A stretch of DNA of 13,776 bases from Bacteroidales bacterium UBA1179 (GTDB lineage: Bacteria; Bacteroidota; Bacteroidia; Bacteroidales; Bacteroidaceae). Below the pieces are notes generated by a model that did not search any database, was not told the origin of the DNA, and saw only the letters and a program-made list of their open reading frames with translations. The position numbers were made by a program, and so were the translations under genes. Shown piece after piece: positions 1-7,625 of this stretch. Position 1 is the first letter of the stretch, and each line of letters begins with the position of its first letter. Where the stretch lies: contig DBYT01000072.1 in the NCBI GenBank assembly GCA_002309915.1, positions 1,480-15,255 of the forward strand, written 5' to 3'.

Positions 1-687
1 CTGTTCCTGCGTCCCTATTTCTATCGTATGCTACCCTGCCAGGGTGCCAGGGAGTATGGCGTATGCCTGCCCTCGGGATTTCTCTGCTACGGTATTGACG
101 TATCGCATCATCAGGGACGGATAGACTGGGAGAGGGTCCGGAGTTCATCGGTAGAGAACGGTTATCCCATAAGGTTCGTGTTCATGAAGGCTACCGAGAG
201 CAATACCTTCACCGATCCCGACTACTTTGAAAACATAGACCGGGCTCGCAAAGCCGGATTCGTTTGCGGCGTGTACCATTTCTATGATCCGGGGACATCG
301 GCCGATAAACAGGCGCAGCACTATATAAATACGGTAAGCCTTCAGGCGGGTGATTTTGTACCCGTGGTCGACGTTGAGCGCGCCGGACGCTCGCAGGACC
401 TGAGGAAGGACCTGCTGGTTTACCTTAAGACACTTGAAAGACACTACGGCGCAAAGCCGATCATTTACTCATCGGCCAAGTTCCGCCGCCGCCACCTGAA
501 CACTGCCGAGTTTGACTCATACCCCTTCTGGGTGGCGCACTATTATGTGGCCCGTCCCGGAACCGATAAGCCGTGGCGCATATGGCAGTTCACTGACCAC
601 TCATCGGTGGACGGCATCCGCGAATACACCGACTTCAACGTATTCCGAGGCACAGAGGCCGATTTCAACTCCCTTCGCATAAAATAG
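1..687 (+). CDS. GH25-family lysozyme (muramidase), 5' end outside window
   Basis: This is the C-terminal part of a glycoside hydrolase family 25 protein, a family that cleaves the MurNAc-GlcNAc bond of peptidoglycan. The frame is open from base 1, so the true start and probably an N-terminal membrane anchor lie upstream; the first visible Met is at 28, but the frame before it reads LFLRPYFYR, which looks like the end of an anchor. Counting from that Met, the GIDVSHHQG strand is at about 22-30, FMKATES at 52-58, the catalytic-type DVE pair (Asp115, Glu117; codons from 370) sits in VPVVDVE, and WRIWQFTD (183-190) and DFN (202-204) close the barrel. These are the expected family landmarks in order, so the domain looks intact. 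It probably acts in the envelope on the cell's own wall. The next gene has its own promoter, so this gene probably ends a separate transcript. The family call is firm; the biological role is inferred. Confidence 0.9.
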   Translation: MFLRPYFYRMLPCQGAREYGVCLPSGFLCYGIDVSHHQGRIDWERVRSSSVENGYPIRFVFMKATESNTFTDPDYFENIDRARKAGFVCGVYHFYDPGTSADKQAQHYINTVSLQAGDFVPVVDVERAGRSQDLRKDLLVYLKTLERHYGAKPIIYSSAKFRRRHLNTAEFDSYPFWVAHYYVARPGTDKPWRIWQFTDHSSVDGIREYTDFNVFRGTEADFNSLRIK

Positions 688-721
688 TACCAATGGGGCC
701 TGACCCCAATGGTATCATTTT
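688..721 (+). terminator. Hairpin terminator after the GH25 gene
   Basis: An 11-bp stem with one mismatch (TACCAATGGGG at 688-698 against CCCCAATGGTA at 704-714) has a 5-base loop and is followed by TCATTTT. It starts right after the stop codon. The T tract is short, so termination may be partial. Confidence 0.6.
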
Positions 722-754
722 AGGGATTTTCCCCTTTACAATTAGGGAATTTCC
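720..754 (+). promoter_or_regulatory. Pair of 13-bp direct repeats upstream of promoter (operator-like)
   Basis: TTAGGGATTTTCC (720-732) and TTAGGGAATTTCC (742-754) match at 12 of 13 positions and start exactly 22 bp apart, close to two helical turns. They lie upstream of the -7 element at 779-786. This is the arrangement expected for two protomers of a DNA-binding activator on one face of the helix. No regulator is identified, and the function is inferred from position and spacing only. A short inverted repeat, GGTA-TTAT-TACC, lies between them and the -7 element at 763-774. Confidence 0.4.
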
Positions 755-778
755 GCGTACCGGGTATTATTACCGTAT

Positions 779-786
779 TATTTTTG
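779..786 (+). promoter_or_regulatory. Bacteroidota -7 promoter element (TATTTTTG)
   Basis: TATTTTTG matches the Bacteroidota -7 consensus TAnnTTTG and lies 31 bp before the ATG at 818, giving a predicted leader of about 25 bases. No TTTG -33 element is present at 19-21 bp spacing, so the promoter may need an activator, which would fit the direct repeats just upstream. Confidence 0.6.
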
Positions 787-817
787 CATTGGAAAGAAAC
801 CAATAAAACATACGGTT

Positions 818-2383
818 ATGAAAAAGTCAGTATTGTTTATGGCATTGATGGCAGTCACAATGACAGCCGGTGCGCAGAGGAACGACTTGTACTCGACCGG
901 TAGATCAAATACCGGAAAGTCTTCAAGTCCGTCAACGTCACAAACTACAACCGTGACCCGTACTCCTTCATATACAGAGCCCGCAGCTCCCGTTCAGCAG
1001 GAGGTTGCTCCGGCAATAGTGAATACTCCCCAGATCATAGTAGACCGTGATCCCGATGAGTATAACCGCCGTTATACCTACGGAACCAGTCAGATACAGT
1101 ATGAGGACGGCAGTATCATGGACGATGTACCTACCATATATATACATGACACCATATATGTAGCTACACGTGAGCGCAGTTCTTCATATGAGGATGACAT
1201 ATACATGGAAGGTTACAATGACGCTATAGATGATTACGATATGACACGTCGTCTGTACCGTTTCCGTCGCTATGGACGCCCGTACTATTCACTCTATGAC
1301 GAGATCCTGTGGGATGTCCTTTACTGGGATTATTACTGGGATACCGACTACTGGTACTTTTCACACACATATTACTACGATCCCTGGTTTTATGATCCCT
1401 GGTATTATGATCCCTGGTATTACGGACCTTATTACTACAGTTCATACTACTATTATCGTCCCGGTTACTATTATTCATATCGTTACTATCCGTCATCAGT
1501 TACCGTCAGCAGGGTTGATACTTACAGACCTAACCGTAACATAAACAGTGGCGGATGGGACCGAAATCTTAGCCGAAGCACAGCCAACCGCACCGTATCC
1601 GGTTCAAGTGCCAGCCGTTCCGTTACAACTGCATCGGGCATAGCATCAAGGTCAGTCTCAGGCAGTTCATCAAACCGCAGCGTATCCGGTTCAAGTTCAA
1701 GCCGCAGCGTCAGCAACAGCAGCGCAAGCCGTAGCGTCAGCAACAGCAGTTCTAGCCGTAGCGTCAGCAACAGCAGTTCAAGCCGTAGCGTTTCCGGATC
1801 AAGCTCAAGCCGCAGTGTAGCAGGTTCAAGTTCAACCCGCAGCGTTTCACAGCAGTCTAACAGCTCATCTGTAAGAAGCGTGGCTCCCGCTACATCAAGC
1901 CGTTCAAGTGCTACCAACAGCAGCAGTTCAAGCCGTAGCGTAAGCAGTAACTCGGCAACACGCTCAGCTCAGTCAGGTTCAACATATGACCGTCCCAGCA
2001 GCACAAGCTCAAGCTCTGGCAGCTCACGCAGCACAGGCAGCAGTTCAAGTGTATCGCGCAGTGTTTCGGGCAGCAGTTCAAGCCGCAGCGTATCAGGCAG
2101 CAGCTCAAGCTCAACACGCAGTGTCAGCAGTGGTAGCAGCAGCCGCAGCAGTTCATCGTCAAGCGCCAACACCAGCCGCAGTACTACTACCCGCTCAAGC
2201 TCAGGCAGCAGCTCATCACGCAGCGTAAGCAGTTCAAGCTCATCACGCAGTGTCGGCTCAAGTTCAGGCAGCTACAGCTCAGGCTCAAGCTCAAGCGGAT
2301 TCAGCTCCGGCTCAAGTTCCGGCGGCTCATTCAGCTCAGGCGGCAGCTCACGCGGAGTATCAGGCAGTTCTTCCAGAAGATAA
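818..2383 (+). CDS. Secreted Tyr/Trp-rich and Ser/Arg-repeat protein, unknown function
   Basis: This 521-residue protein matches no family I recognise. It has a signal peptide (about 1-19, ending TAGA before Gln20), a Ser/Thr/Pro linker, and a more ordinary segment at about 70-155 with PQIIVDRDPDEYNRRY and PTIYIHDTIYVATRE. A strikingly aromatic stretch follows at about 157-225, including three tandem DPW(F/Y)Y units. Residues 250-521 are almost entirely Ser, Arg, Gly, Thr and Val, built on a nine-residue repeat S-(G/N)-S-S-(S/A)-(S/N)-R-S-V; near-perfect copies run at 261-269 and 281-343. The last 40 residues become Ser/Gly-rich. The export signal places it in the periplasm or at the surface, and the repeat region is presumably disordered. 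Composition suggests a cell-surface or structural role, which is inference. The next gene, an outer-membrane barrel, begins 74 bp downstream with no -7 element seen between them, so the two are probably co-transcribed. The start is fixed by the signal peptide and the promoter distance. Confidence 0.8.
   Translation: MKKSVLFMALMAVTMTAGAQRNDLYSTGRSNTGKSSSPSTSQTTTVTRTPSYTEPAAPVQQEVAPAIVNTPQIIVDRDPDEYNRRYTYGTSQIQYEDGSIMDDVPTIYIHDTIYVATRERSSSYEDDIYMEGYNDAIDDYDMTRRLYRFRRYGRPYYSLYDEILWDVLYWDYYWDTDYWYFSHTYYYDPWFYDPWYYDPWYYGPYYYSSYYYYRPGYYYSYRYYPSSVTVSRVDTYRPNRNINSGGWDRNLSRSTANRTVSGSSASRSVTTASGIASRSVSGSSSNRSVSGSSSSRSVSNSSASRSVSNSSSSRSVSNSSSSRSVSGSSSSRSVAGSSSTRSVSQQSNSSSVRSVAPATSSRSSATNSSSSSRSVSSNSATRSAQSGSTYDRPSSTSSSSGSSRSTGSSSSVSRSVSGSSSSRSVSGSSSSSTRSVSSGSSSRSSSSSSANTSRSTTTRSSSGSSSSRSVSSSSSSRSVGSSSGSYSSGSSSSGFSSGSSSGGSFSSGGSSRGVSGSSSRR
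1379..1423 (+). repeat. Three tandem 15-bp units encoding DPW(F/Y)Y
   Basis: Three head-to-tail copies of GATCCCTGGTATTAT (1379-1393, 1394-1408, 1409-1423) differ by single bases. They encode DPWFY, DPWYY and DPWYY in the aromatic segment of the Ser/Arg-repeat protein. The repeat is in frame and near-identical in DNA, so it probably arose by recent duplication. Confidence 0.85.
1711..1791 (+). repeat. Three tandem 27-bp units in the Ser/Arg repeat region
   Basis: Units at 1711-1737, 1738-1764 and 1765-1791 are nearly identical in DNA; the last two differ at one base. Each encodes one nine-residue repeat of the type SNSS(S/A)SRSV. Flanking repeats at 1660-1710 and 1792-1845 have the same protein pattern but more diverged DNA. 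In-frame gain or loss of 27-bp units would change protein length without breaking the gene. Confidence 0.85.
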
Positions 2384-2457
2384 TTGTCAGGCTCTGATCA
2401 GATCAGACTCAAAGAGATCATTATACCCTAACAGTAAAACGATTAAAATATAACAAT

Positions 2458-4011
2458 ATGAAAACCAATAAGTTAACAATATCAGCAATTGCATTGGCAA
2501 TTACTTTTGCAGTAAGTGCCCAGACATCTTTCGATGCAGCCAAGCTGTATGATGAGGAACTTAACGGAACAGCCCGTTACGTAGCTATGGGTGGAGCCAT
2601 GGGTGCTTTTGGAAGTGATATTTCAGTTATCAGCCATAACCCGGCCGGTATCGGTACATACCGCAAAAGCGATATAAACTTCTCCTTGTCTGGATTCGGA
2701 ACATCGGTCAATACCGATCCTATGGCAACAAAGGCCAGTCCCATATTCAGCAACGGCAGAACATACTACTCACACAACAGCAAGTCTGATTTCAATATGG
2801 CATTGGACAACTTCTCGGCAGTATTGTCCGGTAGTGATGCCGGTAATACATATGTCAACTTCGGATTCTCATACCGCAAGCTTCAGAATATGGACCGCAA
2901 TCTGGATTACGTAGATGCTTTCTATGATGCCGATGGTTACGAGGTATGGCGTGAGTATCAGGATTATCAGCGTAACAAGACCAACTCATTTGACTTCAAC
3001 GTCTCATTAAATTTTTCAGACAAGTTGTATCTGGGATGGACTTTGGGTCTCCTTTCAACAAATATTGGTACAGATGGCTACTTCTTTGATTATTATGATG
3101 CTTCTGCCAATCATCCGGATTATCCCAAAGGACTTGATTATACTGCCGTCGAAAGGATGAATCAGTCTGACGGTTCAGGTTGGAATATGGCATTCGGTAC
3201 TATCATACGTCCTATCCCTGCCCTGCGTCTGGGTGCGGCAATCAAGACTCCTACCTATTACAGGCAGAAACTTGAATATGCGGATTACCTCTATGCATTT
3301 GAAGGAACACAGTTCAGAACAGTATATGATAATGTTGAAAGAAAAAATGTTGCCGTAACATATACAAAGGAGGAGGTATCGGCTATGCAGTTAGGCGGAT
3401 CGGATGTTCCGGGTGAAGTCGAAAAATTCACAGATGAAGTTGACTACAAGTTCACTTCACCCTGGTCACTTGACCTGAGTGCAGGTGTGACATTCGGCGG
3501 TCCTGCATTCAGCATGGCTCTGGGTGCAGAATATGAGAAGCATTTCACACAGCGTACATCGCTTTCTATCGGTTACACCAAACTTGAAAGTCAGGGCGCC
3601 ATTGACTATAAGGATTATTCGGTCATAAAACTGGGTACCGAACTGAATTTTGGTAATATCTCGGTAAGAGGAGGTTACAATTTCAGGGAGTCAATGATGA
3701 ACGACGCATCCTATCCTTATCTGTTTGACACTTCATTCAACGGATGGGAGAAGGACGACAACGGAAAAGTAAGCAAGGTTGGACGTTCCGATTTCCAGAT
3801 TGACCGTCTGGGCAAGACCCAGTACATTACAGGAGGTTTAGGTTACTGCTCTGCTCCTGACCGTGACGGTACTCAGTTCTACATTGACCTGGCGTACGTT
3901 CATGGCATAAGAAACAGTATCGTGAATGTTAATGAGTATGTTGAGGATGTAGATGTCAACTACAACTACAAATCCGACAAGGTAATGTTCACAATCGGTT
4001 GGAACTTCTAA
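2458..4011 (+). CDS. FadL/OmpP1/TodX-like outer-membrane beta-barrel protein
   Basis: This 517-residue outer-membrane protein has a signal peptide (about 1-21, VSAQ) and then an N-terminal segment with YVAMGGAMGAFGSDISVISHNPAG-type features (about 41-64). The NPAG motif near the N-terminus is typical of FadL/OmpP1/TodX transporters, which take up hydrophobic compounds. The rest alternates polar and hydrophobic residues in beta-strand fashion (for example LRLGAAIKTP and ISVRGGYNF), and the protein ends in Phe (FTIGWNF), the usual sorting signal for barrels inserted by BamA. Relatives in Bacteroidales are often labelled 'hemin receptor', but nothing here shows haem binding, so the substrate is unknown. 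It follows the Ser/Arg-repeat gene on the same strand and is closed by the hairpin at 4056-4092. A perfect palindrome TCTGATCAGA lies in the gap at 2393-2402. The barrel call is firm; the FadL family call is good but not certain. Confidence 0.78.
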   Translation: MKTNKLTISAIALAITFAVSAQTSFDAAKLYDEELNGTARYVAMGGAMGAFGSDISVISHNPAGIGTYRKSDINFSLSGFGTSVNTDPMATKASPIFSNGRTYYSHNSKSDFNMALDNFSAVLSGSDAGNTYVNFGFSYRKLQNMDRNLDYVDAFYDADGYEVWREYQDYQRNKTNSFDFNVSLNFSDKLYLGWTLGLLSTNIGTDGYFFDYYDASANHPDYPKGLDYTAVERMNQSDGSGWNMAFGTIIRPIPALRLGAAIKTPTYYRQKLEYADYLYAFEGTQFRTVYDNVERKNVAVTYTKEEVSAMQLGGSDVPGEVEKFTDEVDYKFTSPWSLDLSAGVTFGGPAFSMALGAEYEKHFTQRTSLSIGYTKLESQGAIDYKDYSVIKLGTELNFGNISVRGGYNFRESMMNDASYPYLFDTSFNGWEKDDNGKVSKVGRSDFQIDRLGKTQYITGGLGYCSAPDRDGTQFYIDLAYVHGIRNSIVNVNEYVEDVDVNYNYKSDKVMFTIGWNF

Positions 4012-4055
4012 GACTTCATATTTGGTTTGACTTTGAGATAATTAATTTAGGGCTG

Positions 4056-4092
4056 ATTCCGGCTGGTCTTGGTGACCGGCCGGAATTATTTT
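4056..4092 (+). terminator. Hairpin terminator between convergent genes
   Basis: A 13-bp stem (ATTCCGGCTGGTC at 4056-4068 with GACCGGCCGGAAT at 4074-4086, one G-T wobble) has the loop TTGGT and is followed by TATTTTAT. It ends the plus-strand transcript of the outer-membrane gene. The stem is also available to the converging minus-strand oxidoreductase transcript, but its T tract on that side is poor. Nothing else is visible in the 97-bp gap at 4012-4108. Confidence 0.75.
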
Positions 4093-4108
4093 ATATGTGC
4101 GGGGAAAA

Positions 4109-5077
4109 TCAGAACTTGCCCAGGATGCGGTCCATCACCCAGTTGGTGGGAGTGGCGCTGATACCGTCACAGGTGCATGTGCCCTTGCCGTTCAGGTGAT
4201 CAACTACAGCCTGAACCAGCGGGAACTGTACGTGCTCGGGGTTGGGGATGTCAAACTCGTGACGTCCCTCGCTGTCATGCAGCGCGATGGGCTGGAAGGT
4301 GAATATGGAGAAACAGATCATACCCTTGTCGCCAATCAGTTCTATGCGGTCCTCCTTGGCGGACTCATCGGCCACAAAACACCATGAACCGGAGCCTACC
4401 AGACCGTTCTCAAACTTGAAGCAGGCGCTTACGGTGTCCTCGGCCTGATACAGACCGGCGCGGTTGCTGCACAGTCCGTAGGCGTCAATGATGCAGCCGC
4501 ACAGTTCCTGAACCATATCAATCTGATGCGGGGCCAGGTCATAGAAATAACCGCCGCCCGATATGTCGGGGATTACGCGCCAGGGAAGGTTGGTGCTGTT
4601 GTAGTCCAGCTCCTTGGGAGGCTGTGCAAAACGGATCTGCACGTTTATGAGTTTGCCTATCTGAGGGATAAGTTCCTTTACCTTGAGGAAGTAGGGCAGG
4701 TAACGGCGGTAGTATGCTACAAAACAGGGAACGCCTGTCTCGCGTGATACGCGGTTTATCCTCATACACTCGTCGTAACTCTGGGCCATGGGCTTTTCAA
4801 TGTAAACCGGCTTGCCGGCTTTCATGGACATTACGGCGTAGGTGGCGTGTGATGAGGGCGGGGTTGCAATGTATATGGCATCCACGTTGGGATCCTCAAT
4901 CAGGTCCATAGCATCGGTATACCACTTCTTGATGTTGTGCCTCTGGGCATATGAACTGGCCTTGGCCTTGTCGCGACTCATCACAGCCTCGATTGCCGAC
5001 CCTTCGGCCTTGGCGAATGCAGGACCGCTCTTGCGCTCGGTCACCTCACCGCATCCTATAAAACCCCATCGAATCAT
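4109..5077 (-). CDS. Gfo/Idh/MocA-family NAD(P)-dependent oxidoreductase
   Basis: This 322-residue protein is a full-length Gfo/Idh/MocA oxidoreductase, a family that usually acts on sugars, inositols or related compounds with NAD(P). The N-terminal Rossmann fold shows WGFIGCGEV (4-12) as the dinucleotide-binding turn and AIYIATPPSSH (67-77). The family hallmark EKP is at 94-96, with Lys95 the expected catalytic or cofactor-contacting lysine. The C-terminal domain carries GGGYFYDLAPHQID (174-187), in which Asp180, His184 and Asp187 match the usual substrate-site pattern. There is no signal peptide, so it is cytoplasmic. It is the last gene of the minus-strand cluster, 25 bp after the porin stop codon with no obvious promoter, so it is probably co-transcribed. 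The substrate cannot be told from sequence, and a metabolic link to the porin is only a guess from position. Confidence 0.92.
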   Translation of the reverse strand: MIRWGFIGCGEVTERKSGPAFAKAEGSAIEAVMSRDKAKASSYAQRHNIKKWYTDAMDLIEDPNVDAIYIATPPSSHATYAVMSMKAGKPVYIEKPMAQSYDECMRINRVSRETGVPCFVAYYRRYLPYFLKVKELIPQIGKLINVQIRFAQPPKELDYNSTNLPWRVIPDISGGGYFYDLAPHQIDMVQELCGCIIDAYGLCSNRAGLYQAEDTVSACFKFENGLVGSGSWCFVADESAKEDRIELIGDKGMICFSIFTFQPIALHDSEGRHEFDIPNPEHVQFPLVQAVVDHLNGKGTCTCDGISATPTNWVMDRILGKF

Positions 5078-5102
5078 AGTATTGTAAGGAAAAGAACTTG
5101 TT

Positions 5103-7205
5103 TTAATCGAAGAAAGTCCAGCTGAGTCCGAACTTGACCATACCCGGATTGGCGGGATAACCGGGAACTATGAATGAATCCCTGTTGCTCATGAGTCCGT
5201 CATTGAAATGATAATACATTATGTAGAAACGGACTCCGCGAAGCATGCAGTTCACATATCCGGAGAGCAGGGGATAACCTCCCACCTCCTGGACGTGGGA
5301 GTCACTCTGCAGATGGAAGGCGCCTACTGCCGGACAGTAACCGGGGGCCTTGTAACGGGTAAAGTAGAGCGCGTTGACACCCACCTCCATGTGTAGCCTC
5401 TTGTAGTATATGAACTTGAAATAGAGGTCTGAGAATATGTTCAGGTCAGGCAGCGGGATAATTTCCTTGTTGCCCGATAACTGATACGTGATGTGGTTGT
5501 CCCAGTGCAGGGGTCCCAGCTTGAAGTTCTGCTGAAGCGTGGCGCTCAGAATCTGTATTGAACCGTTGTGCTGTGCGCCTTTTATTGAATATGTGGGCTG
5601 TCTTACCGAGTCTTCGTTGAGGTATGAGCCTCCTATATTCTTGAGATAGACATAATTAGCCACATTCTCAACATCGAGTTGGAATCTGGTACCGGTCATC
5701 TCCAGGTCGATGTAACCGCCGAAACGGGTACGGAACTCCTTCTTGAAATCACCGTCCCACCAGGCGTATGTGGAGTGCAGGTTGGAATAGTAGAAAGGTG
5801 ATTCCTTGGCCGACATATCGGCATAGGCACCTATCTTGGCTTCACGGCCCCAGATGGGATATTTGAGCTCCATTTGGCCCGACAGGCAGAAGTCACCTAT
5901 GCTGGCTCCCAACAGGACTGTCTCGATGCCGGCTCTGAAAGTCAGGTTGTCACCCTGTGCTTTCTCCAACTGACCTCCCACAGAGAAGTCACCTTCATTG
6001 TAGCGGCGCATGTATTCGCCCTTTCCGGCACTGGTGGACATGGTATCGCGCATTACGAAACTGCGGAACTCATATCTGGCAAACGCCGACAGACCGGCTA
6101 TGGCCCACTTGGTTGAACCCTCAAGCAGCGACATGGACAGCGTGTTTGACACATAGAAGTTCTTCATCAGGTCCAGGGAGTCATTCTTGAGGTAACTCTT
6201 TGAATAGAAACCTCTGGGAATCTGATAGTAGATGTATCTGCGCTGTAGCTGGCCTACCTCCAGTGTGTGTGCAGCCTTACCCAACTCGGCTACACGGGTG
6301 AACGTGTAGACGGTATCGCCGATGCTGTCCGTACTGTGGGTGGTCTTTTTTAACGAGAGCTCCTGGTTGAACAGTCCCTGCGTGCGTTTTATGTTGTTCC
6401 AGTTGTCATAGATGCGGAACGGGATATCCTCGGGTGAATACTGCTTACGGCCCTCGGCCATCGCCTCAGGGCTTTTAATGTAACGCGTATCCTGGATGCC
6501 GCCGTTCTCGGCCACCTTTATGTTGTCCCTGTTGACCGATACGTACATCTGGTAGATGTCTCCGCGATAGTACGTGTACAGTCTGGCATCGAACATGGAT
6601 GAGGACTGGTTGGTGTATCGGCCGCGTCCCAACAGGTAGTCAAGGTCAAATCCTATGCCTGACCGCTTGTTGAAATTAGCTGCGAAATAACCCTTGATGT
6701 GCTCTTCGCCGGTACGCTTGTTGCCGCCCTTGTAGTAGTCGATGCTTACATGAGGCGACTTGGCATCGGTGAAGCGGAAATCGGCCGCATCCTTTATCCA
6801 GTAATCATAAGGGAGATCAAATATGAAGTCCTTGCTCTCCTTACGCTCAAAGTACAGACGGGACAGACGGGGCGATCCCATATTTCCCAGATGGCTGTAT
6901 GTCCCGAAGTAGCCCTCGGTAAGGTGGGCGTTGTGGAACGAGTGGTGGAGCGTGTCGGGCTGGATATCCTCGGGCAATCCGGTTTTGGTGTTGATGACGA
7001 ACTGCGAATAATCGTGTGATACGGTTCGTTCAACCACCGTAGAGTCCTTGTCCGGGTCCATATTCATGAATCCGTCCATGGTTTCACCGTTGAATCCGTC
7101 CTGGTTCTGTGACAGCGTGCTTTGCGCAACGGCGTTACAGGGCAGGAGCAACAGTGCGGCTGCGACTCCAAGCAGTGTTTTCTTGAACTGTATCCTATAG
7201 GTCAT
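5103..7205 (-). CDS. Putative porin, large outer-membrane beta-barrel (Porin_10-like)
   Basis: This 700-residue outer-membrane protein resembles the Bacteroidota 'putative porin' family (Porin_10 type). A signal peptide covers about 1-27 (basic start, Leu/Ala core, ending AVAQ). After an acidic linker, the segment at about 100-135 with YFGTYSHLGNMGSPRLSRLY and FIFDLPYDYWI is the part I recognise as characteristic of the family. The remaining 500 residues are amphipathic beta strands rich in Tyr and Phe, and the protein ends in KFGLSWTFFD with aromatic residues close to the C-terminus. It should sit in the outer membrane; pore size and solute are unknown. Its ATG starts one base after the TAA of the J-like gene, so translation of the two is probably coupled. 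The role of the pair is not known to me. Confidence 0.82.
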   Translation of the reverse strand: MTYRIQFKKTLLGVAAALLLLPCNAVAQSTLSQNQDGFNGETMDGFMNMDPDKDSTVVERTVSHDYSQFVINTKTGLPEDIQPDTLHHSFHNAHLTEGYFGTYSHLGNMGSPRLSRLYFERKESKDFIFDLPYDYWIKDAADFRFTDAKSPHVSIDYYKGGNKRTGEEHIKGYFAANFNKRSGIGFDLDYLLGRGRYTNQSSSMFDARLYTYYRGDIYQMYVSVNRDNIKVAENGGIQDTRYIKSPEAMAEGRKQYSPEDIPFRIYDNWNNIKRTQGLFNQELSLKKTTHSTDSIGDTVYTFTRVAELGKAAHTLEVGQLQRRYIYYQIPRGFYSKSYLKNDSLDLMKNFYVSNTLSMSLLEGSTKWAIAGLSAFARYEFRSFVMRDTMSTSAGKGEYMRRYNEGDFSVGGQLEKAQGDNLTFRAGIETVLLGASIGDFCLSGQMELKYPIWGREAKIGAYADMSAKESPFYYSNLHSTYAWWDGDFKKEFRTRFGGYIDLEMTGTRFQLDVENVANYVYLKNIGGSYLNEDSVRQPTYSIKGAQHNGSIQILSATLQQNFKLGPLHWDNHITYQLSGNKEIIPLPDLNIFSDLYFKFIYYKRLHMEVGVNALYFTRYKAPGYCPAVGAFHLQSDSHVQEVGGYPLLSGYVNCMLRGVRFYIMYYHFNDGLMSNRDSFIVPGYPANPGMVKFGLSWTFFD

Positions 7206-7206
7206 C

Positions 7207-7620
7207 TTACGGGATGAGTCTTAGTATGTATTCGGCAATCTTTATGAGCAGCGATATACCGCAGGCAATATAAAAGGGAAGTGTGCCGATGGCGCCGCTC
7301 AACTGAAGTATGAACAGGATCGTGGTAACTGCCGCTCCCGCAAGAAATAGGGTGTTGAGGGCATATCTGGCATTCTCGGTTTTGTTTGAACTGCCGTCAC
7401 GATGCTTGCGCACACCGCTTTTGCGGATCTTTCCGGTAATGTCATAGGCTGCGCGGCGGTCCATATCGGACAGAACCGAGTAAGCCTCAACTATGCGTGA
7501 GTGGAGTGGGGTGCCTTCAGGGTTGTCTGCAATAAGACGCTCGTATGCGGATTTTATCTCCGCATCGGATGCAGACTGGTCGACGCCCAATACGTTATAT
7601 AATTCCTTGGCAGAAGACAT
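7207..7620 (-). CDS. Membrane protein with degenerate J domain lacking HPD
   Basis: This 137-residue protein has an N-terminal J-like domain (about 4-62): ELYNVLGVDQSASDAEIKSAY covers helices I and II, and IVEAYSVLSDMDRRAAYD covers helices III and IV. In DnaJ-type co-chaperones the helix II-III loop carries His-Pro-Asp, which stimulates DnaK ATPase. Here that loop reads IADNPEGTPLH, so HPD is missing and the loop is shortened. A basic linker (65-80) leads to two hydrophobic segments (about 86-108 and 112-134), consistent with a small inner-membrane hairpin exposing the J-like domain to the cytoplasm. The gene lies between the DUF4468-like gene (5-bp gap) and the porin (1-bp gap). Without HPD it is unlikely to activate DnaK in the usual way and may be a scaffold or adaptor. 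The domain identity is well supported; the function is not. Confidence 0.8.
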   Translation of the reverse strand: MSSAKELYNVLGVDQSASDAEIKSAYERLIADNPEGTPLHSRIVEAYSVLSDMDRRAAYDITGKIRKSGVRKHRDGSSNKTENARYALNTLFLAGAAVTTILFILQLSGAIGTLPFYIACGISLLIKIAEYILRLIP

Positions 7621-7625
7621 CCGGC

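Noticed and set aside
28..30. ATG at 28 as the true start of the GH25 gene
   Set aside because: The frame is open to base 1 and no promoter or leader fits in 27 bases; the family normally has an N-terminal signal or anchor upstream.
720..732. Resemblance of GGGATTTTCC to a eukaryotic NF-kappaB site
   Set aside because: Chance similarity; the bacterial context and the 22-bp repeat spacing are the relevant features.
1711..1791. CRISPR-like array
   Set aside because: The repeats are contiguous, in frame, without spacers, and inside a coding sequence.
1522..1917. Long antisense open frame rich in Leu/Arg/Glu opposite the Ser/Arg repeats
   Set aside because: It mirrors the repetitive coding strand, which creates few stops on the other strand. 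It has no promoter, plausible start context or protein-like composition.
1986..2228. Plus-strand open frame made mostly of Ala and Gln inside the Ser/Arg repeat gene
   Set aside because: It is the same repeats read in another frame; the main frame has the signal peptide and promoter.
4097..4387. Plus-strand open frame opposite the oxidoreductase C-terminus
   Set aside because: It overlaps a well-supported gene on the other strand and shows no recognisable domain.
6699..7019. Plus-strand 106-codon open frame opposite the porin
   Set aside because: Shadow of the porin coding strand; no promoter and no family resemblance.
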